Positions 1-7,952 of a stretch of 64,000 nucleotides of DNA are shown here, in pieces; the stretch's first letter is position 1; every line of letters starts with the position of its first letter. Made by a program: the position numbers and the translations under genes. Below the pieces are notes generated by a model. That model ran no database searches. It was given only the letters and a program-made list of their open reading frames with translations, and was not told the DNA's origin. The stretch is from Microcystis wesenbergii NRERC-220 (GTDB lineage: Bacteria; Cyanobacteriota; Cyanobacteriia; Cyanobacteriales; Microcystaceae): NCBI RefSeq assembly GCF_032027425.1, contig NZ_JAVSJA010000001.1:2369501-2433500 (forward strand). Direction: 5' to 3'.

Positions 1-139
1 GAATAAACCTTTGGAGACATTTACTGATGCTTTGGAGGCTTTTCGTACAGCGATGTCTTTTCGTTTTTTCCCTTGGCTAACGCAGAATATTGATGTCTTT
101 TCCGCTCACAAAGCGGCTTTGGGCTACATTTGGGCTTGA
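1..139 (+). pseudogene. IS701-family transposase, C-terminal part cut by window edge
   Basis: The last 45 codons of a DDE transposase, ending at TGA 137-139. The sequence matches the end of the complete copy at 20337-21602 almost base for base. The element's inverted repeat (TGTTTAAGTCCCA) closes at 156 and is followed by CTAA, which fits the YTAR target preference of IS701. Whether the gene is intact upstream cannot be seen. Confidence 0.85.
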
Positions 140-321
140 AATTTGTTTAAGTCCCACTAATTGCTATTACATGAGTATCTCTTGTAGATTTATTGTGTAT
201 CTTCAAGAATTGTGTGCGATTGCCCTGGCCACCTAACGAGCATATATAAACGAGCATATATAATGATGAATAGAATAAAATGCTTGACGAAACTCATTAG
301 ATCGGAGAAAGGAGGTCAGTC

Positions 322-513
322 ATGGATCTGGTACAGTTTATGGTAGTTATCATCGTGGTTGGGGTTCTATTGTGGCTCGTGAACAACTACATTCCGATGG
401 ACAGCAAGATCAAGCAAATCCTGAACATTGTGGTTGTCATCACCCTCGTTTTGTGGATTCTTAAGGTGTTCGGATTGCTGAGTTTTCTCAAGGGAATTCG
501 TATCGGTAGGTGA
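322..513 (+). CDS. Small two-helix membrane protein, Thivi_2564-like
   Basis: A 63-residue protein with two hydrophobic helices (about residues 4-22 and 33-54) joined by a short polar loop with charged residues, and a basic tail ending RIGR. An AAAGGAGGT ribosome site at 308-316 fixes the start. Proteins like this are often found near CsbD-type stress genes, and several lie at 18-19.5 kb here, so a stress or envelope role is plausible, but no function is known. A near-identical copy lies at 21782-21973. It sits 35 nt upstream of the glycosyltransferase and may share its transcript. Confidence 0.75.
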   Translation: MDLVQFMVVIIVVGVLLWLVNNYIPMDSKIKQILNIVVVITLVLWILKVFGLLSFLKGIRIGR

Positions 514-548
514 GTGATGTTCTAGACGGAAGGAAAGGTTGAATTATT

Positions 549-1643
549 ATGGAGCTGATGTCCATCACACTGGTGGTGCGCTGGCTAATAGGCTGGGGAT
601 TGATGTGGCGGTTGCCGCGACTTCCAGACCTTTCAGTCGTCGGTTCGCCTAAAGTCTCGGTCTTGATTCCGGCGAGGAATGAAGAGAGTACCCTCCCTAA
701 TTTGCTAACAGCCTTAAAGCAGCAAACATTCAAGCCCTACGAAATCATTGTCATCGATGACCAGTCCGCCGATGCTACCCCACAGATCGCCGAACAGGCT
801 GGGGTGAAAGTAGTGCAGACTAGCCCTTTGCCCACAGGTTGGACAGGGAAAAACTGGGCACTCAAAACCGGATATGCAGCCTCATCTGGCGATATTCTCG
901 TCTTTCTCGATGCCGACACTGAGCCAGGGGAGGAGCTGCTCCGCAGGCTGGTGGCAACTGTTCAACACTTAGGTGGTCTGGTCTCAGTTCAGCCCTATCA
1001 CCGCACTGAACGCCCCTACGAACTGTTAGCGGTTCTGTTCAATCTCGTCGGCTTGATGGCCGTCAAACTGGGAGCAAGAGGTGGTGTGGCTTTTGGACCG
1101 GCTATGGCTACCAGCAAGGATGACTATGAGCGGGTCGGCGGCCACGACGCTGTGGCAGGATATGTTGTAGAAGACTGGTTCATGGCTCATATTTATGAGA
1201 GTGCGGGACTGCCAGTGAGTGCATACATTGGTCATGGCCAACTGGACTATCGGATGTACCCCGGCGGGCTGCGGGACCTGGTTGTTGGTTTCGACAAAAA
1301 CTTTGCAACGGCAGCAGGGGAAGTCTCTTGGCTGCGGATGCTGGCGGTTGTGTTCTGGCTTTCAGGGTTGTTCTGGGCGGCTTGGTGTCTGCCCGCATCC
1401 CTATTCGGCTGGCCGATTGTCGGGAATTCATCCTTACTATATAACGTACTGCTTTATCTTGCCTTCGCCATACAGTTAGCCATAATTGTATGGCCAGTGG
1501 GTTCATTCGGAGCAATCGTCTTTTTCTTCCCCATTCCGGTTGCCTTCTTCATTGCAGTGTTCCTGCTGGCAATTCTGAATCTCGAACGTGGTCAAATCGA
1601 ATGGAAAGGACGAAGGATAAGTACCCGATGGCAAGGTGAATGA
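549..1643 (+). CDS. Family 2 glycosyltransferase, CrtQ/CruC-like
   Basis: A 364-residue membrane-anchored GT-A enzyme. A short N-terminal hydrophobic segment is followed by the nucleotide-sugar fold: SVLIPARNEE near residue 37, acidic VIDDQSAD near 68, the metal-binding DAD at 121-123 and an ED pair near 208. Three or four C-terminal membrane helices span about 264-345. This layout fits glycosyltransferases acting on carotenoid or other lipid acceptors. The next gene encodes a CrtO-like acyltransferase, with TGA immediately followed by ATG, so a glycosylated and then acylated lipid is the likely product. The acceptor is inference. A purine-rich AAGGAAAGG precedes the ATG. Confidence 0.8.
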   Translation: MELMSITLVVRWLIGWGLMWRLPRLPDLSVVGSPKVSVLIPARNEESTLPNLLTALKQQTFKPYEIIVIDDQSADATPQIAEQAGVKVVQTSPLPTGWTGKNWALKTGYAASSGDILVFLDADTEPGEELLRRLVATVQHLGGLVSVQPYHRTERPYELLAVLFNLVGLMAVKLGARGGVAFGPAMATSKDDYERVGGHDAVAGYVVEDWFMAHIYESAGLPVSAYIGHGQLDYRMYPGGLRDLVVGFDKNFATAAGEVSWLRMLAVVFWLSGLFWAAWCLPASLFGWPIVGNSSLLYNVLLYLAFAIQLAIIVWPVGSFGAIVFFFPIPVAFFIAVFLLAILNLERGQIEWKGRRISTRWQGE

Positions 1644-2150
1644 ATGAGATTGTCTATACTACAGTTACCGGATGGGGTAATCGTCGGGCTTTGTGTGGTC
1701 GGTTGGACAGCCTGGTCGCTTTTGATCGGTTTTGTCGGTCATCGACTTCCCCTGAAATTCCTAGAAACGGACACCTGCCTGACCCGGCCACGAATCTGGG
1801 GGGAAGATAGACAATGGTACAATCGGGTACTGCGGATCAAGCGATGGAAGGATCGGTTGCCAGAAGCAGGGGATTTCTTCCCAGGAGGTTTTCGCAAAAC
1901 ATCCGTTGGCGGTGGGGACTGTGCCGTAATGTCCCGTTTTTTGGCTGAAACCCGTCGCGCGGAATACGTTCACATCGCCATCTGGCTGTTTTGGTTAGTG
2001 ACGATGCTCTGGACTCCTGGCTGGGGTGTGCTGGTAAACCTCGCCGTGGGAACAGCTTTCAACCTGCCTTGTTTGTGGGTGCAGCGTTACAATCGGCTTC
2101 GGCTCCAGCATCTGCTCGTATTGAAAGGACAGGAAAAAACGATATGCTAA
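1644..2150 (+). CDS. CrtO-like glycosyl-carotenoid acyltransferase family protein
   Basis: A 168-residue protein with hydrophobic segments near residues 10-32 and 108-140. It carries features I associate with the glycosyl-4,4'-diaponeurosporenoate acyltransferase (CrtO) family: a KRWKDRLP-type stretch, RFLAETRRAEYVH and a C-terminal QRYNRLRL. Family members esterify a glycosylated lipid with a fatty acid at the membrane. It starts directly after the glycosyltransferase stop and its own stop overlaps the next start (ATGCTAA), indicating translational coupling. Cyanobacteria do not normally make staphyloxanthin, so the substrate may be another glycosylated carotenoid or lipid. Confidence 0.75.
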   Translation: MRLSILQLPDGVIVGLCVVGWTAWSLLIGFVGHRLPLKFLETDTCLTRPRIWGEDRQWYNRVLRIKRWKDRLPEAGDFFPGGFRKTSVGGGDCAVMSRFLAETRRAEYVHIAIWLFWLVTMLWTPGWGVLVNLAVGTAFNLPCLWVQRYNRLRLQHLLVLKGQEKTIC

Positions 2151-2992
2151 AGTATGAACTTGGCTGTGAATTAACCTACAGCATTGAGCAAGCAAGCACT
2201 CTAATTCTTAATGTTGCTATTGTCAGCAACAACCATCAGATTATTGTTCAGGAAGACCTCCATTCTAACTCTCAACGGTCGATTGAGGAATACATCACTT
2301 CTGTCAGTGGAAACCGATACTTTCGACTCAATGCCCCTCCTGGCAATTTGCAAATTTCCTATCGAGCAACCGTTGGCTTATCTCCTTATTATTCAGACCC
2401 CAGTACGATTTTTGAAGTAAAGCCGGCCGATTTACCCCTCGATATCTTGTACTATCTTTATCCGAGTCGTTACTGTCAGTCAGATCGATTATTGCGCTTT
2501 GTCGCGGCTGAATTTGGCCATTTAGTCCCTGGTTATTCGCGGGTGACAGCTATCTGTAACTGGATTTATGACAATGTTTTGTATCTCTCTGGTAGCAGTG
2601 ATTCTTTAACTTCTGCTTGCGATACAGCGATAGAACGGGTAGGCGTTTGTCGTGATTTTGCCCATTTAGGCATTGCTTTTTGTCGGGCCTTGAATATTCC
2701 AGCACGCTTTGTTGCCGGCTACGCCTATGGTTTAAATCCCCCCGATTTTCATGCCTGGTTTGAGGCTTATCTAGGGGGTCGCTGGTATCTTTTCGATCCT
2801 ACCCGCCTTGTGCCTCAGAGCGGGCTAATTCGCGTTGGCACAGGACGAGATGCAGCCGATGTTTCTTTTGCCACTATTTTTGGTCCCGTACAAATGAATC
2901 AGATGAGGCTTTTTATGGACTACTTACCCGATGCCAAGCCGATTTCCGAGAATATTTTGATACCGACAACAGAGGCGATCGCCATCTCTTGA
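2144..2992 (+). CDS. Transglutaminase-like cysteine protease family protein
   Basis: I start it at ATG 2144, which overlaps the upstream stop by 7 nt and has AGGACAGGA ahead of it; a longer reading from 1991 would lie inside the acyltransferase gene. The 282-residue product has an N-terminal beta domain (about 1-100), then the transglutaminase core with Cys169 (GVCRDFAH), His203 (DFHAWFEAY) and Asp218 (LFDPT), so the catalytic triad is complete. No signal peptide is visible, suggesting a cytosolic enzyme. Such proteins are usually peptidases or amidases rather than cross-linkers. Its coupling to the two lipid-modifying genes is unexplained. Confidence 0.8.
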   Translation: MLKYELGCELTYSIEQASTLILNVAIVSNNHQIIVQEDLHSNSQRSIEEYITSVSGNRYFRLNAPPGNLQISYRATVGLSPYYSDPSTIFEVKPADLPLDILYYLYPSRYCQSDRLLRFVAAEFGHLVPGYSRVTAICNWIYDNVLYLSGSSDSLTSACDTAIERVGVCRDFAHLGIAFCRALNIPARFVAGYAYGLNPPDFHAWFEAYLGGRWYLFDPTRLVPQSGLIRVGTGRDAADVSFATIFGPVQMNQMRLFMDYLPDAKPISENILIPTTEAIAIS

Positions 2993-3390
2993 GCGTACCC
3001 CAGTCAGGTATTCTATTATCGAAAATTTGGGTTGAAAACCCCGTCCTTTGAGGACGGCTTTAAGCTACAATGGAAAAAGCGATAACCAAGCTAAAAACTG
3101 AACCCTGACCACAGATAGTAGGGGGTTTCGTTCAGAAAAGAAGTCAAATTCGGCCTTGAACGAGTAAAACTTTCTAGGAAATAAGGTTGAACATGAGATT
3201 TTTTCGACTTGTTCAAAGTGGCCGTCCGGCATTCGGACACTCAAAACGGACGGGTCGAAAGTGTCAGACTTAAGCAATTAAGCGTTTTTCGCTATCTGCG
3301 TCAACCCCATTGACGCGACCATCCTAAAAAAGTGGCGTGGTGAGCATGTCAATAACATTGTCTTTGAAAAACCCATTTTAGGAGTTGCCC
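2993..3390. other. Intergenic stretch with two hairpins, no gene seen
   Basis: No convincing coding sequence. It holds a GC-rich stem (CCGTCCT/AGGACGG) at 3041-3057, which resembles stem-loops at the ends of TnpB/IscB-type elements and could also act as a terminator for the upstream operon. A second stem (GCGTCAA/TTGACGC) lies near 3298-3317, upstream of the PII-like gene, and may belong to its leader. Confidence 0.5.
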
Positions 3391-3711
3391 ATGTCATCCT
3401 CATCCCTACCCATTAAACCGGCTGTACTGGTTGTCATCATTGGTGAAACCGTCTTGCAAGACCGCATGATCAAGCTGCTGCAAGAGTTAGGCGTAACTGG
3501 CTATACCCTCTCGCAAGCCCAGGGCGCAGGTCGCCACGGCAACCGCCAGGGAGATATGGTCGGTTATAACACCAATATTGAGATCAAAACCGTTGTCTCG
3601 CAGGAAGTCTCGGAGGCGATCTTCTCTGGTCTCGTCGAGTATCAAGCTAATCATGCCTTAATCGCTTTCCGACAAAATGTCGAAGCGTTGACTGGGTTTG
3701 AGATAATTTGA
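3391..3711 (+). CDS. PII-like (GlnB-fold) signalling protein
   Basis: A 106-residue protein. ATG 3391 is preferred over TTG 3385 because AGGAG at 3380-3384 is correctly spaced only for the ATG. It shows the PII pattern: a beta strand (VLVVIIGE), a helix (DRMIKLLQELGVTGYT), a glycine-rich T-loop region (QGAGRHGNRQG) and a second beta-alpha-beta half. It lacks the C-terminal Cys-rich tail of SbtB. Known relatives are small trimeric nucleotide sensors that act on inorganic carbon or metal transporters. No transporter gene is adjacent, so the partner is unknown. An IsrB-type element begins right after its stop. Confidence 0.7.
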   Translation: MSSSSLPIKPAVLVVIIGETVLQDRMIKLLQELGVTGYTLSQAQGAGRHGNRQGDMVGYNTNIEIKTVVSQEVSEAIFSGLVEYQANHALIAFRQNVEALTGFEII

Positions 3712-3719
3712 TTCGTCAC

Positions 3720-3971
3720 TAACCCCGCCCTAAAAGGGACGGGGCTTGCCTAGACCAATTTAGGCGACGCAAGTAGAGACTACCGCATCGAGACACAATC
3801 TGGCCCAGACCTCCGAATACTTCCCTAGTTCGGATTCCCTCTAAGCTCTATTGGTAAAGCGTTGTTAGACAAGACATCTTGATTGTGTTGCGGTAAGGGA
3901 CATTAACTTCACTCTTAAGGATTATCTCCATAGCAAGAGTTCCTGTTATCTCAAAAGACGGAAAGTCGTTA
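3720..3971 (+). ncRNA. Possible omega-RNA region of an IsrB/IscB-type element
   Basis: About 250 nt of structured, non-coding sequence directly upstream of an IsrB/IscB-type gene, starting with a CCCCGCCC...GGGACGGGG stem near 3724. In IscB and IsrB loci the guide RNA scaffold lies just upstream of the protein gene, with the guide taken from the flank beyond the element end, here the 3' end of the PII-like gene. Position and stem are what I see; the RNA assignment is inference, and the protein gene is dead. Confidence 0.35.
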
Positions 3972-4668
3972 ATGCCCACCAAACCCAGTCGGGCCAGGCG
4001 GTGGATTAAGGAAGGAAAAGCTATCGGTAAATTCAACGACTTAGATATTTTTTATGTCCAGCTAACCACTGAACCTTCCGATAGCAAAACCCAACCGATT
4101 GCTATTGGTATTGACCAGGGTCAATTATTCTCTGGAATTGGCGTTCAATCCTCCCTTTTTACTCTTTGGAAGGCTCACTTAGAACTTCCTTTTAAGCGAG
4201 TAAGAGAGTGCCTAGACAATCGCTGCCTAATGCGAAGAGGACGTAGAAAAAGACGGATTAACCGCCAACTTCCCTTTAATCTAAGAGCGCATCGACAAAA
4301 ACGATTTTCAAATAGAAGACAAGGAAAATTAGCTCCCTCAATCAGAGCTAATCGTCAACGTCTCGACTTCGCTCGACGTTGACGAACTAACCAAAATCTA
4401 TCCAATTACTGACATTTACTTTGAGTATGTCAAAACCGATATTGATCTAACTTCCAGTAGAAAAGGAGCTAAGTCTAGAAAAGGTTTCTCGTCGGTTATG
4501 GTCGGACAGAAATGGGCGATTGAGCAACTATCTCAGTTTGCAACAGTCCATACTCGCTTTGGTTGACAAACCTCTAATCTCAGAAAATATTTGCGACTAG
4601 AAAAATCCAAAAATAAAGCAGAACAATCACCAGAAAGTCATGCTAACGATGGCATTGCTAAGAGGGAG
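3972..4668 (+). pseudogene. IsrB/IscB-type RNA-guided nuclease, broken N-terminal portion
   Basis: Residues 1-130 show the RRXRR-type start (PTKPSRARRWIKEGKAIGKF), the RuvC-I strand (AIGIDQG, usually IDPG, so the position after Asp is changed) and an Arg-rich bridge (RRGRRKRR). A 30-bp palindrome at 4354-4383 then shifts the frame and ends it at 4382. In frame +1 the protein resumes (LTKIYPITDIYFEYVK), meets a TGA near 4564 where family members have Trp, and reaches the RuvC-III motif HANDGIA near 4650. I see no HNH domain between RuvC-II and III, which points to IsrB rather than IscB. The C-terminus appears separately at 6083-6295. Confidence 0.7.
4354..4383. repeat. 30-bp palindromic repeat interrupting the IsrB-type gene
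   Basis: An imperfect palindrome with GTCAACG/CGTTGAC arms and a CTTCGC-type loop. The same unit in the other orientation occurs at 15754-15783 inside a PIN-toxin remnant, so it behaves as a small mobile or REP-like repeat. Here it both adds bases and shifts the frame. Confidence 0.75.
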
Positions 4669-4759
4669 GGAGCATCTCACCTTTGTAACCCCTAAATCAG
4701 GTTTTATGTCAAGCTATTTTGAAAGCCTTGCTAGAAACCAGTTTTAGGGACAAGTAATA

Positions 4760-5903
4760 CCAATTCTCCAAAATCTGACTACAAATAGTGTAGAATATCA
4801 TCTTAGTAGAGTTAAAGGAAAAATATGGCAGGAGTTTCTAAGATAGAAATCAGAGAAAGCGAAGCAGAACTCAAGGAACTGCTCAGACAAGAAAAAACTG
4901 GTTCAGGAAAAGAAAGAATACAAGTATTGTACTTATTAAAGACAAAAAAGGCAAAAACGGTGACAGAAGCCGCCGAAATGATCGGGAGAAACAGAGTCAC
5001 CGTACAAGATTGGGTAGGAAAATACCGTCAAGGGGGATTAGAAAAATTATTGTCGAAAAAAGTGGGTACAGGAAGACCAAGAAAAGTTCCCCAATGGGCA
5101 GAAAAAGCCTTAGAAAAAAGATTAAAAGAAAACCAAGGGTTTGATAGTCAGGTCGAGATTTGTGAATGGTTAGAGAAAAAAATAGGGATAAAAGCAAAGT
5201 ATAAAACCGTTCATAAATTAGTATATTATAGACTAAAAGCGTCACCAAAAATAGCGAGACCAAAAAGCCTAGAGCAGTCAGAAGAAAGGTTAGAGTATTT
5301 TAAAAAAACTTCTTAGAAAACCTGGCAATGCTGAGTTGGGTGGCAATGATAATGATGGGATTAGAGGGAAAAATTCGCTTTTTATGTGAAGATGAAACTC
5401 GAATAGGACTGAAGACTATCAGTGGCAGAAAAATCACAGCAAAAGGGATAAAACCTTATGGGAAGGTGCAGTGGAAATTTCAAGCAACTTATATATATGG
5501 AGTGGTAGAGCCGAAGACAGGAGAGCATTTTTTTTACGAATTCACTCATTTAAACAGTCAATGTTTTCAGATATTTTTAGAAGTTAGTTGCTGAACATTT
5601 TGCCGATAGTATTTTAATCATCCAGTTAGATAATGCTCGATTTCATAAGGCGAAAAAGTTAAAAATTCCCGACAACATTATACTGATATTTCAACCGCCC
5701 TATTGCCCTGAATCCAATCCAATTGAACAGATTTGGCAATACTTAAAGAAGGGATTGAGATGGAAATTACCAGCTTCTTTAGATGAATTAAGAGAATTAA
5801 TTACCGAGAGACTGAAAGTTATGACCCAGAAGGTAATTGCTTCGATTACAGGACGTGCTTATATTCTTGAGGCTTTATCTGTAGTCGGTATTTAGAGAAT
5901 TGG
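4760..5903 (+). mobile_element. IS630-family element 1
   Basis: 1144 bp bounded by imperfect inverted repeats (CCAATTCTCCAAAATCTGAC at the left; its near-complement ends GAGAATTGG at 5903) and flanked by TA on both sides (4758-4759, 5904-5905), the IS630 target signature. It contains one frameshifted transposase gene and separates the two IsrB remnants. Confidence 0.9.
4825..5895 (+). pseudogene. IS630 transposase, two frame changes
   Basis: Residues 1-163 are the helix-turn-helix half (EAAEMIGRNRVTVQDW). The frame changes at an A7 run near 5305 (TTTTAAAAAAACTT), resumes at 5328-5594 with the first catalytic Asp (FLCEDETRIG), and changes again near 5580 to finish at 5895 with LDNARFHK and the last acid in PPYCPESNPIEQIW. 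The DDE triad is present across frames. The A7 site could be programmed slippage, but the second shift has no slippery site, so this copy is probably dead. Confidence 0.8.
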
Positions 5904-6018
5904 TATAAATTACTCACTTGCATAAATGAGATACTCCCAAAGAGGGATATTTATGAAGTGGAATCTGACCTGCGGAATGTTGGATATAATCTAATTATGT
6001 ACTAAAAACAGGAAATTC

Positions 6019-6090
6019 ATGACAAATATTCACTCGATCATCGGTATATTCCCCTCCAATGAAGAAGCAGACATAGTTGTAAGGTGGTAA
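6019..6090 (+). pseudogene. 5' fragment of a general-stress-protein gene
   Basis: ATG 6019 with a GGAAA ahead of it gives MTNIHSIIGIFPSNEEADIVV, resembling the start of the GSP17M/YflT-type stress protein (compare AVGIFSSHQEAEKAL in the gene at 11241). The frame stops after 23 codons where IsrB-type sequence begins at about 6083, so the rest has been lost to a junction. Confidence 0.5.
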
Positions 6091-6295
6091 ACGACGTAAA
6101 TATGGTGGATCTACCACAAGACATGGGTTCCGTAAAGGAGATTTAATTTCTTCTCCCAAAGGAATTGGTTATGTGAGTGGAGATACCGAAAAACAGCTAT
6201 CTGTAAGCGATGCCAATGGTCAACAATTGGGACAGATAACTGTTAGTAAGATTCAGTTAATTCGTCGTTCTAACGGTTTAATTGTTTCTCACTAA
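6083..6295 (+). pseudogene. IsrB/IscB-type nuclease, C-terminal fragment
   Basis: Seventy codons reading GGKRRKYGGSTTRHGFRKGD...VSGDTEKQLSV...IQLIRRSNGLIVSH, which I recognise as the C-terminal target-interacting part of RRXRR proteins. It lacks everything upstream and is fused to a stress-gene scrap. It is either the 3' end of the gene at 3972 or part of a second copy. A hairpin typical of such element ends follows at 6306. Confidence 0.65.
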
Positions 6296-6305
6296 CTTAT
6301 ATAAA

Positions 6306-6333
6306 GCCGCCCTCCGCTATCGCTAAAGGGCGG
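6306..6333. repeat. GC-rich stem-loop at an IsrB/TnpB-type element end
   Basis: CCGCCC pairs with GGGCGG around a loop holding CCGCTATCGCTAAA. It follows the IsrB C-terminal fragment and ends 21 nt before the radical-SAM start codon, so it may also affect that gene's leader. Confidence 0.5.
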
Positions 6334-6354
6334 GGTTTCAGACCCAGTTTTTCG

Positions 6355-7929
6355 ATGAAAGCCCTGTTACTCTACCCTGAGTTTCCCCAGTCTTTCTGGT
6401 CTTACGATCGCTTTATGGAAATCGCGGGACTGAAAGCCACCATTCCACCCCTCGGCATCATTACTGTCGCCGCCCTCCTCCCCCAAAACTGGGAGATTCG
6501 ATTTTATGATCGCAACGTCAATCCTGAAACAGAAGCCGATTGGGAGTGGTGTGAGTTGGTTATCCTCTCTGCCATGTTGGTCCAGAAGCCAGATTTTCAA
6601 GCTCTGATTCAAAAAGCCGTGCAGTTAGGCAAAAAAGTCGCCGTTGGCGGTCCCTACCCCACCTCTGTCCCCCAGGATGCCCTGGATTCTGGAGCGAACT
6701 ATCTAATTTTGGATGAGGGAGAGTTAACCGTTCCCCTGTTTTTGGAGGCGATCGCTCAAGGTCAAAGCCAGGGAATTTTCCGCTCTGGGGACAAGCCAGA
6801 CGTGACCCTCAGCCCCATCCCCCGCTTCGACCTGCTTCAGCGAGACGATTACTTAATGATGGCAGTGCAGTTCTCTCGCGGCTGTCCCTTTAACTGCGAA
6901 TTTTGTGACATTATTTCCCTCTACGGGCGCAAACCTCGTACTAAAGAGCCGAGTCAGACTTTAGCCGAGTTGCAGACTCTCTACGACCTAGGCTGGCGCG
7001 GTTCGTTGTTCATCGTCGATGACAACTTTATTGGCAATCAGCGCAACGTCAAACGCTTTCTCAGAGACTTGATTCCCTGGATGAAGCAGCACGACTATCC
7101 CTTCACCTTTATTACTGAAGCCTCGGTCAATTTGGCAGAGGATGATGAATTGTTAAGCCTGATGGCTGAGGCGGGGTTTTATTCTGTCTTTCTGGGGATT
7201 GAAACTCCTGACCAAGATAGTCTGCAAGTGACGCGCAAACTGCAAAATACTCGCAATCCACTGGTGGAAGCCTGTCGCAAGATTAATGCAGCCGGTTTGC
7301 TAATCTATGCTGGATTTATCTTGGGGTTTGATGGAGAGCGCTCTGGTGCGGGGGAAAGGATTCAAGCCTTTGTGGAAGAAACCAGTATTCCTCAACCCAT
7401 GTTAGGAATTCTCCAATCTTTGCCGAATACGGCTCTTTGGCATCGTCTCCAGCAAGAACAGCGTTTAGTTGAGGGTGACAGCATCCATCCGACGGGAGAT
7501 CAGAATAGCTTGATGAATTTTATCCCCACCCGCCCGATTGCCGAAATTGCCAGAGAGTATGTCGAAGGCTTCTGGACGCTGTACGAACCCAGCCACTATC
7601 TCCGACGCTGTTTCCAACAATGTCTCGGTCTGGGTTTGCAGTCAAAACACAAGCAAACCATGCAATTTCCCGTGGGGAAGGGGTTACGGCTGATTACCCA
7701 GTTAATCTGGCATCAGGGTATCCGCCGAGGGGACATTCGGGGACAGTTTTGGCGGCAATTATGGACGATTTTGCAAAAAAAGCCCCAAGTTCTCAATCTG
7801 TATTTAGGTCTGTGCGCGGCGGGAGAACATTTTTGGGAGTACCGCGCCTTAGCCAGAGAACGGATTACTCAACAACTAGGCTACGATCCCTTAGAAGTTT
7901 CTGGTCGTCCCAACCAGAACTCATTCTGA
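6355..7929 (+). CDS. B12-binding-domain radical SAM enzyme
   Basis: A 524-residue protein with an N-terminal cobalamin-binding fold (about 1-140: LLYPEFP, IPPLGIITVAALLP, a GG near 98) lacking the His of the base-off DxHxxG motif. The radical SAM core carries Cys177, Cys181 and Cys184 (RGCPFNCEFCDI), with a DDNFIGN segment near 222. The C-terminus (about 370-520) looks like DUF4070. The architecture is shared with HpnP-type C-methylases and many cyanobacterial relatives of unknown substrate, so I assign no substrate. No clear ribosome site precedes the ATG because element-end sequence abuts it. The NACHT gene follows after 23 nt. Confidence 0.85.
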   Translation: MKALLLYPEFPQSFWSYDRFMEIAGLKATIPPLGIITVAALLPQNWEIRFYDRNVNPETEADWEWCELVILSAMLVQKPDFQALIQKAVQLGKKVAVGGPYPTSVPQDALDSGANYLILDEGELTVPLFLEAIAQGQSQGIFRSGDKPDVTLSPIPRFDLLQRDDYLMMAVQFSRGCPFNCEFCDIISLYGRKPRTKEPSQTLAELQTLYDLGWRGSLFIVDDNFIGNQRNVKRFLRDLIPWMKQHDYPFTFITEASVNLAEDDELLSLMAEAGFYSVFLGIETPDQDSLQVTRKLQNTRNPLVEACRKINAAGLLIYAGFILGFDGERSGAGERIQAFVEETSIPQPMLGILQSLPNTALWHRLQQEQRLVEGDSIHPTGDQNSLMNFIPTRPIAEIAREYVEGFWTLYEPSHYLRRCFQQCLGLGLQSKHKQTMQFPVGKGLRLITQLIWHQGIRRGDIRGQFWRQLWTILQKKPQVLNLYLGLCAAGEHFWEYRALARERITQQLGYDPLEVSGRPNQNSF

Positions 7930-7952
7930 CTCGATAGGGAGGATTGGATTGT

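Larger units (their letters stand above)
1..734 (+). repeat. Large direct duplication, copy 1 (partner 21464-22194)
   Basis: This stretch carries the transposase tail, the IS701 end, the 63-residue membrane protein gene and the first 62 codons of the glycosyltransferase. It recurs at 21464-22194 with about nine substitutions and a 3-bp indel (ATGATGAAT versus ATGAAT near 265). Homology stops at CAAG 734/22194, where copy 2 is cut by an IS1-type end. The left limit is unknown because the window begins inside the repeat. Confidence 0.9.

Noticed and set aside
1991-2143. Longer start for the transglutaminase-like gene
   Set aside because: The added 51 codons lie inside the acyltransferase gene in another frame, look unlike a protein domain, and the ATG at 2144 has a ribosome site.
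3065-3277. 70-codon minus-strand frame before the PII-like gene
   Set aside because: No family resemblance and no ribosome site; the region looks like leader sequence and element remains.
3391-3711. SbtB bicarbonate-transporter regulator
   Set aside because: The fold fits, but the C-terminal Cys-containing tail and an adjacent sbtA are missing, so only PII-like is claimed.
6355-7929. HpnP hopanoid C2-methylase
   Set aside because: Architecture agrees, but many cyanobacterial B12/radical SAM proteins share it and I see no diagnostic residue, so the substrate is left open.
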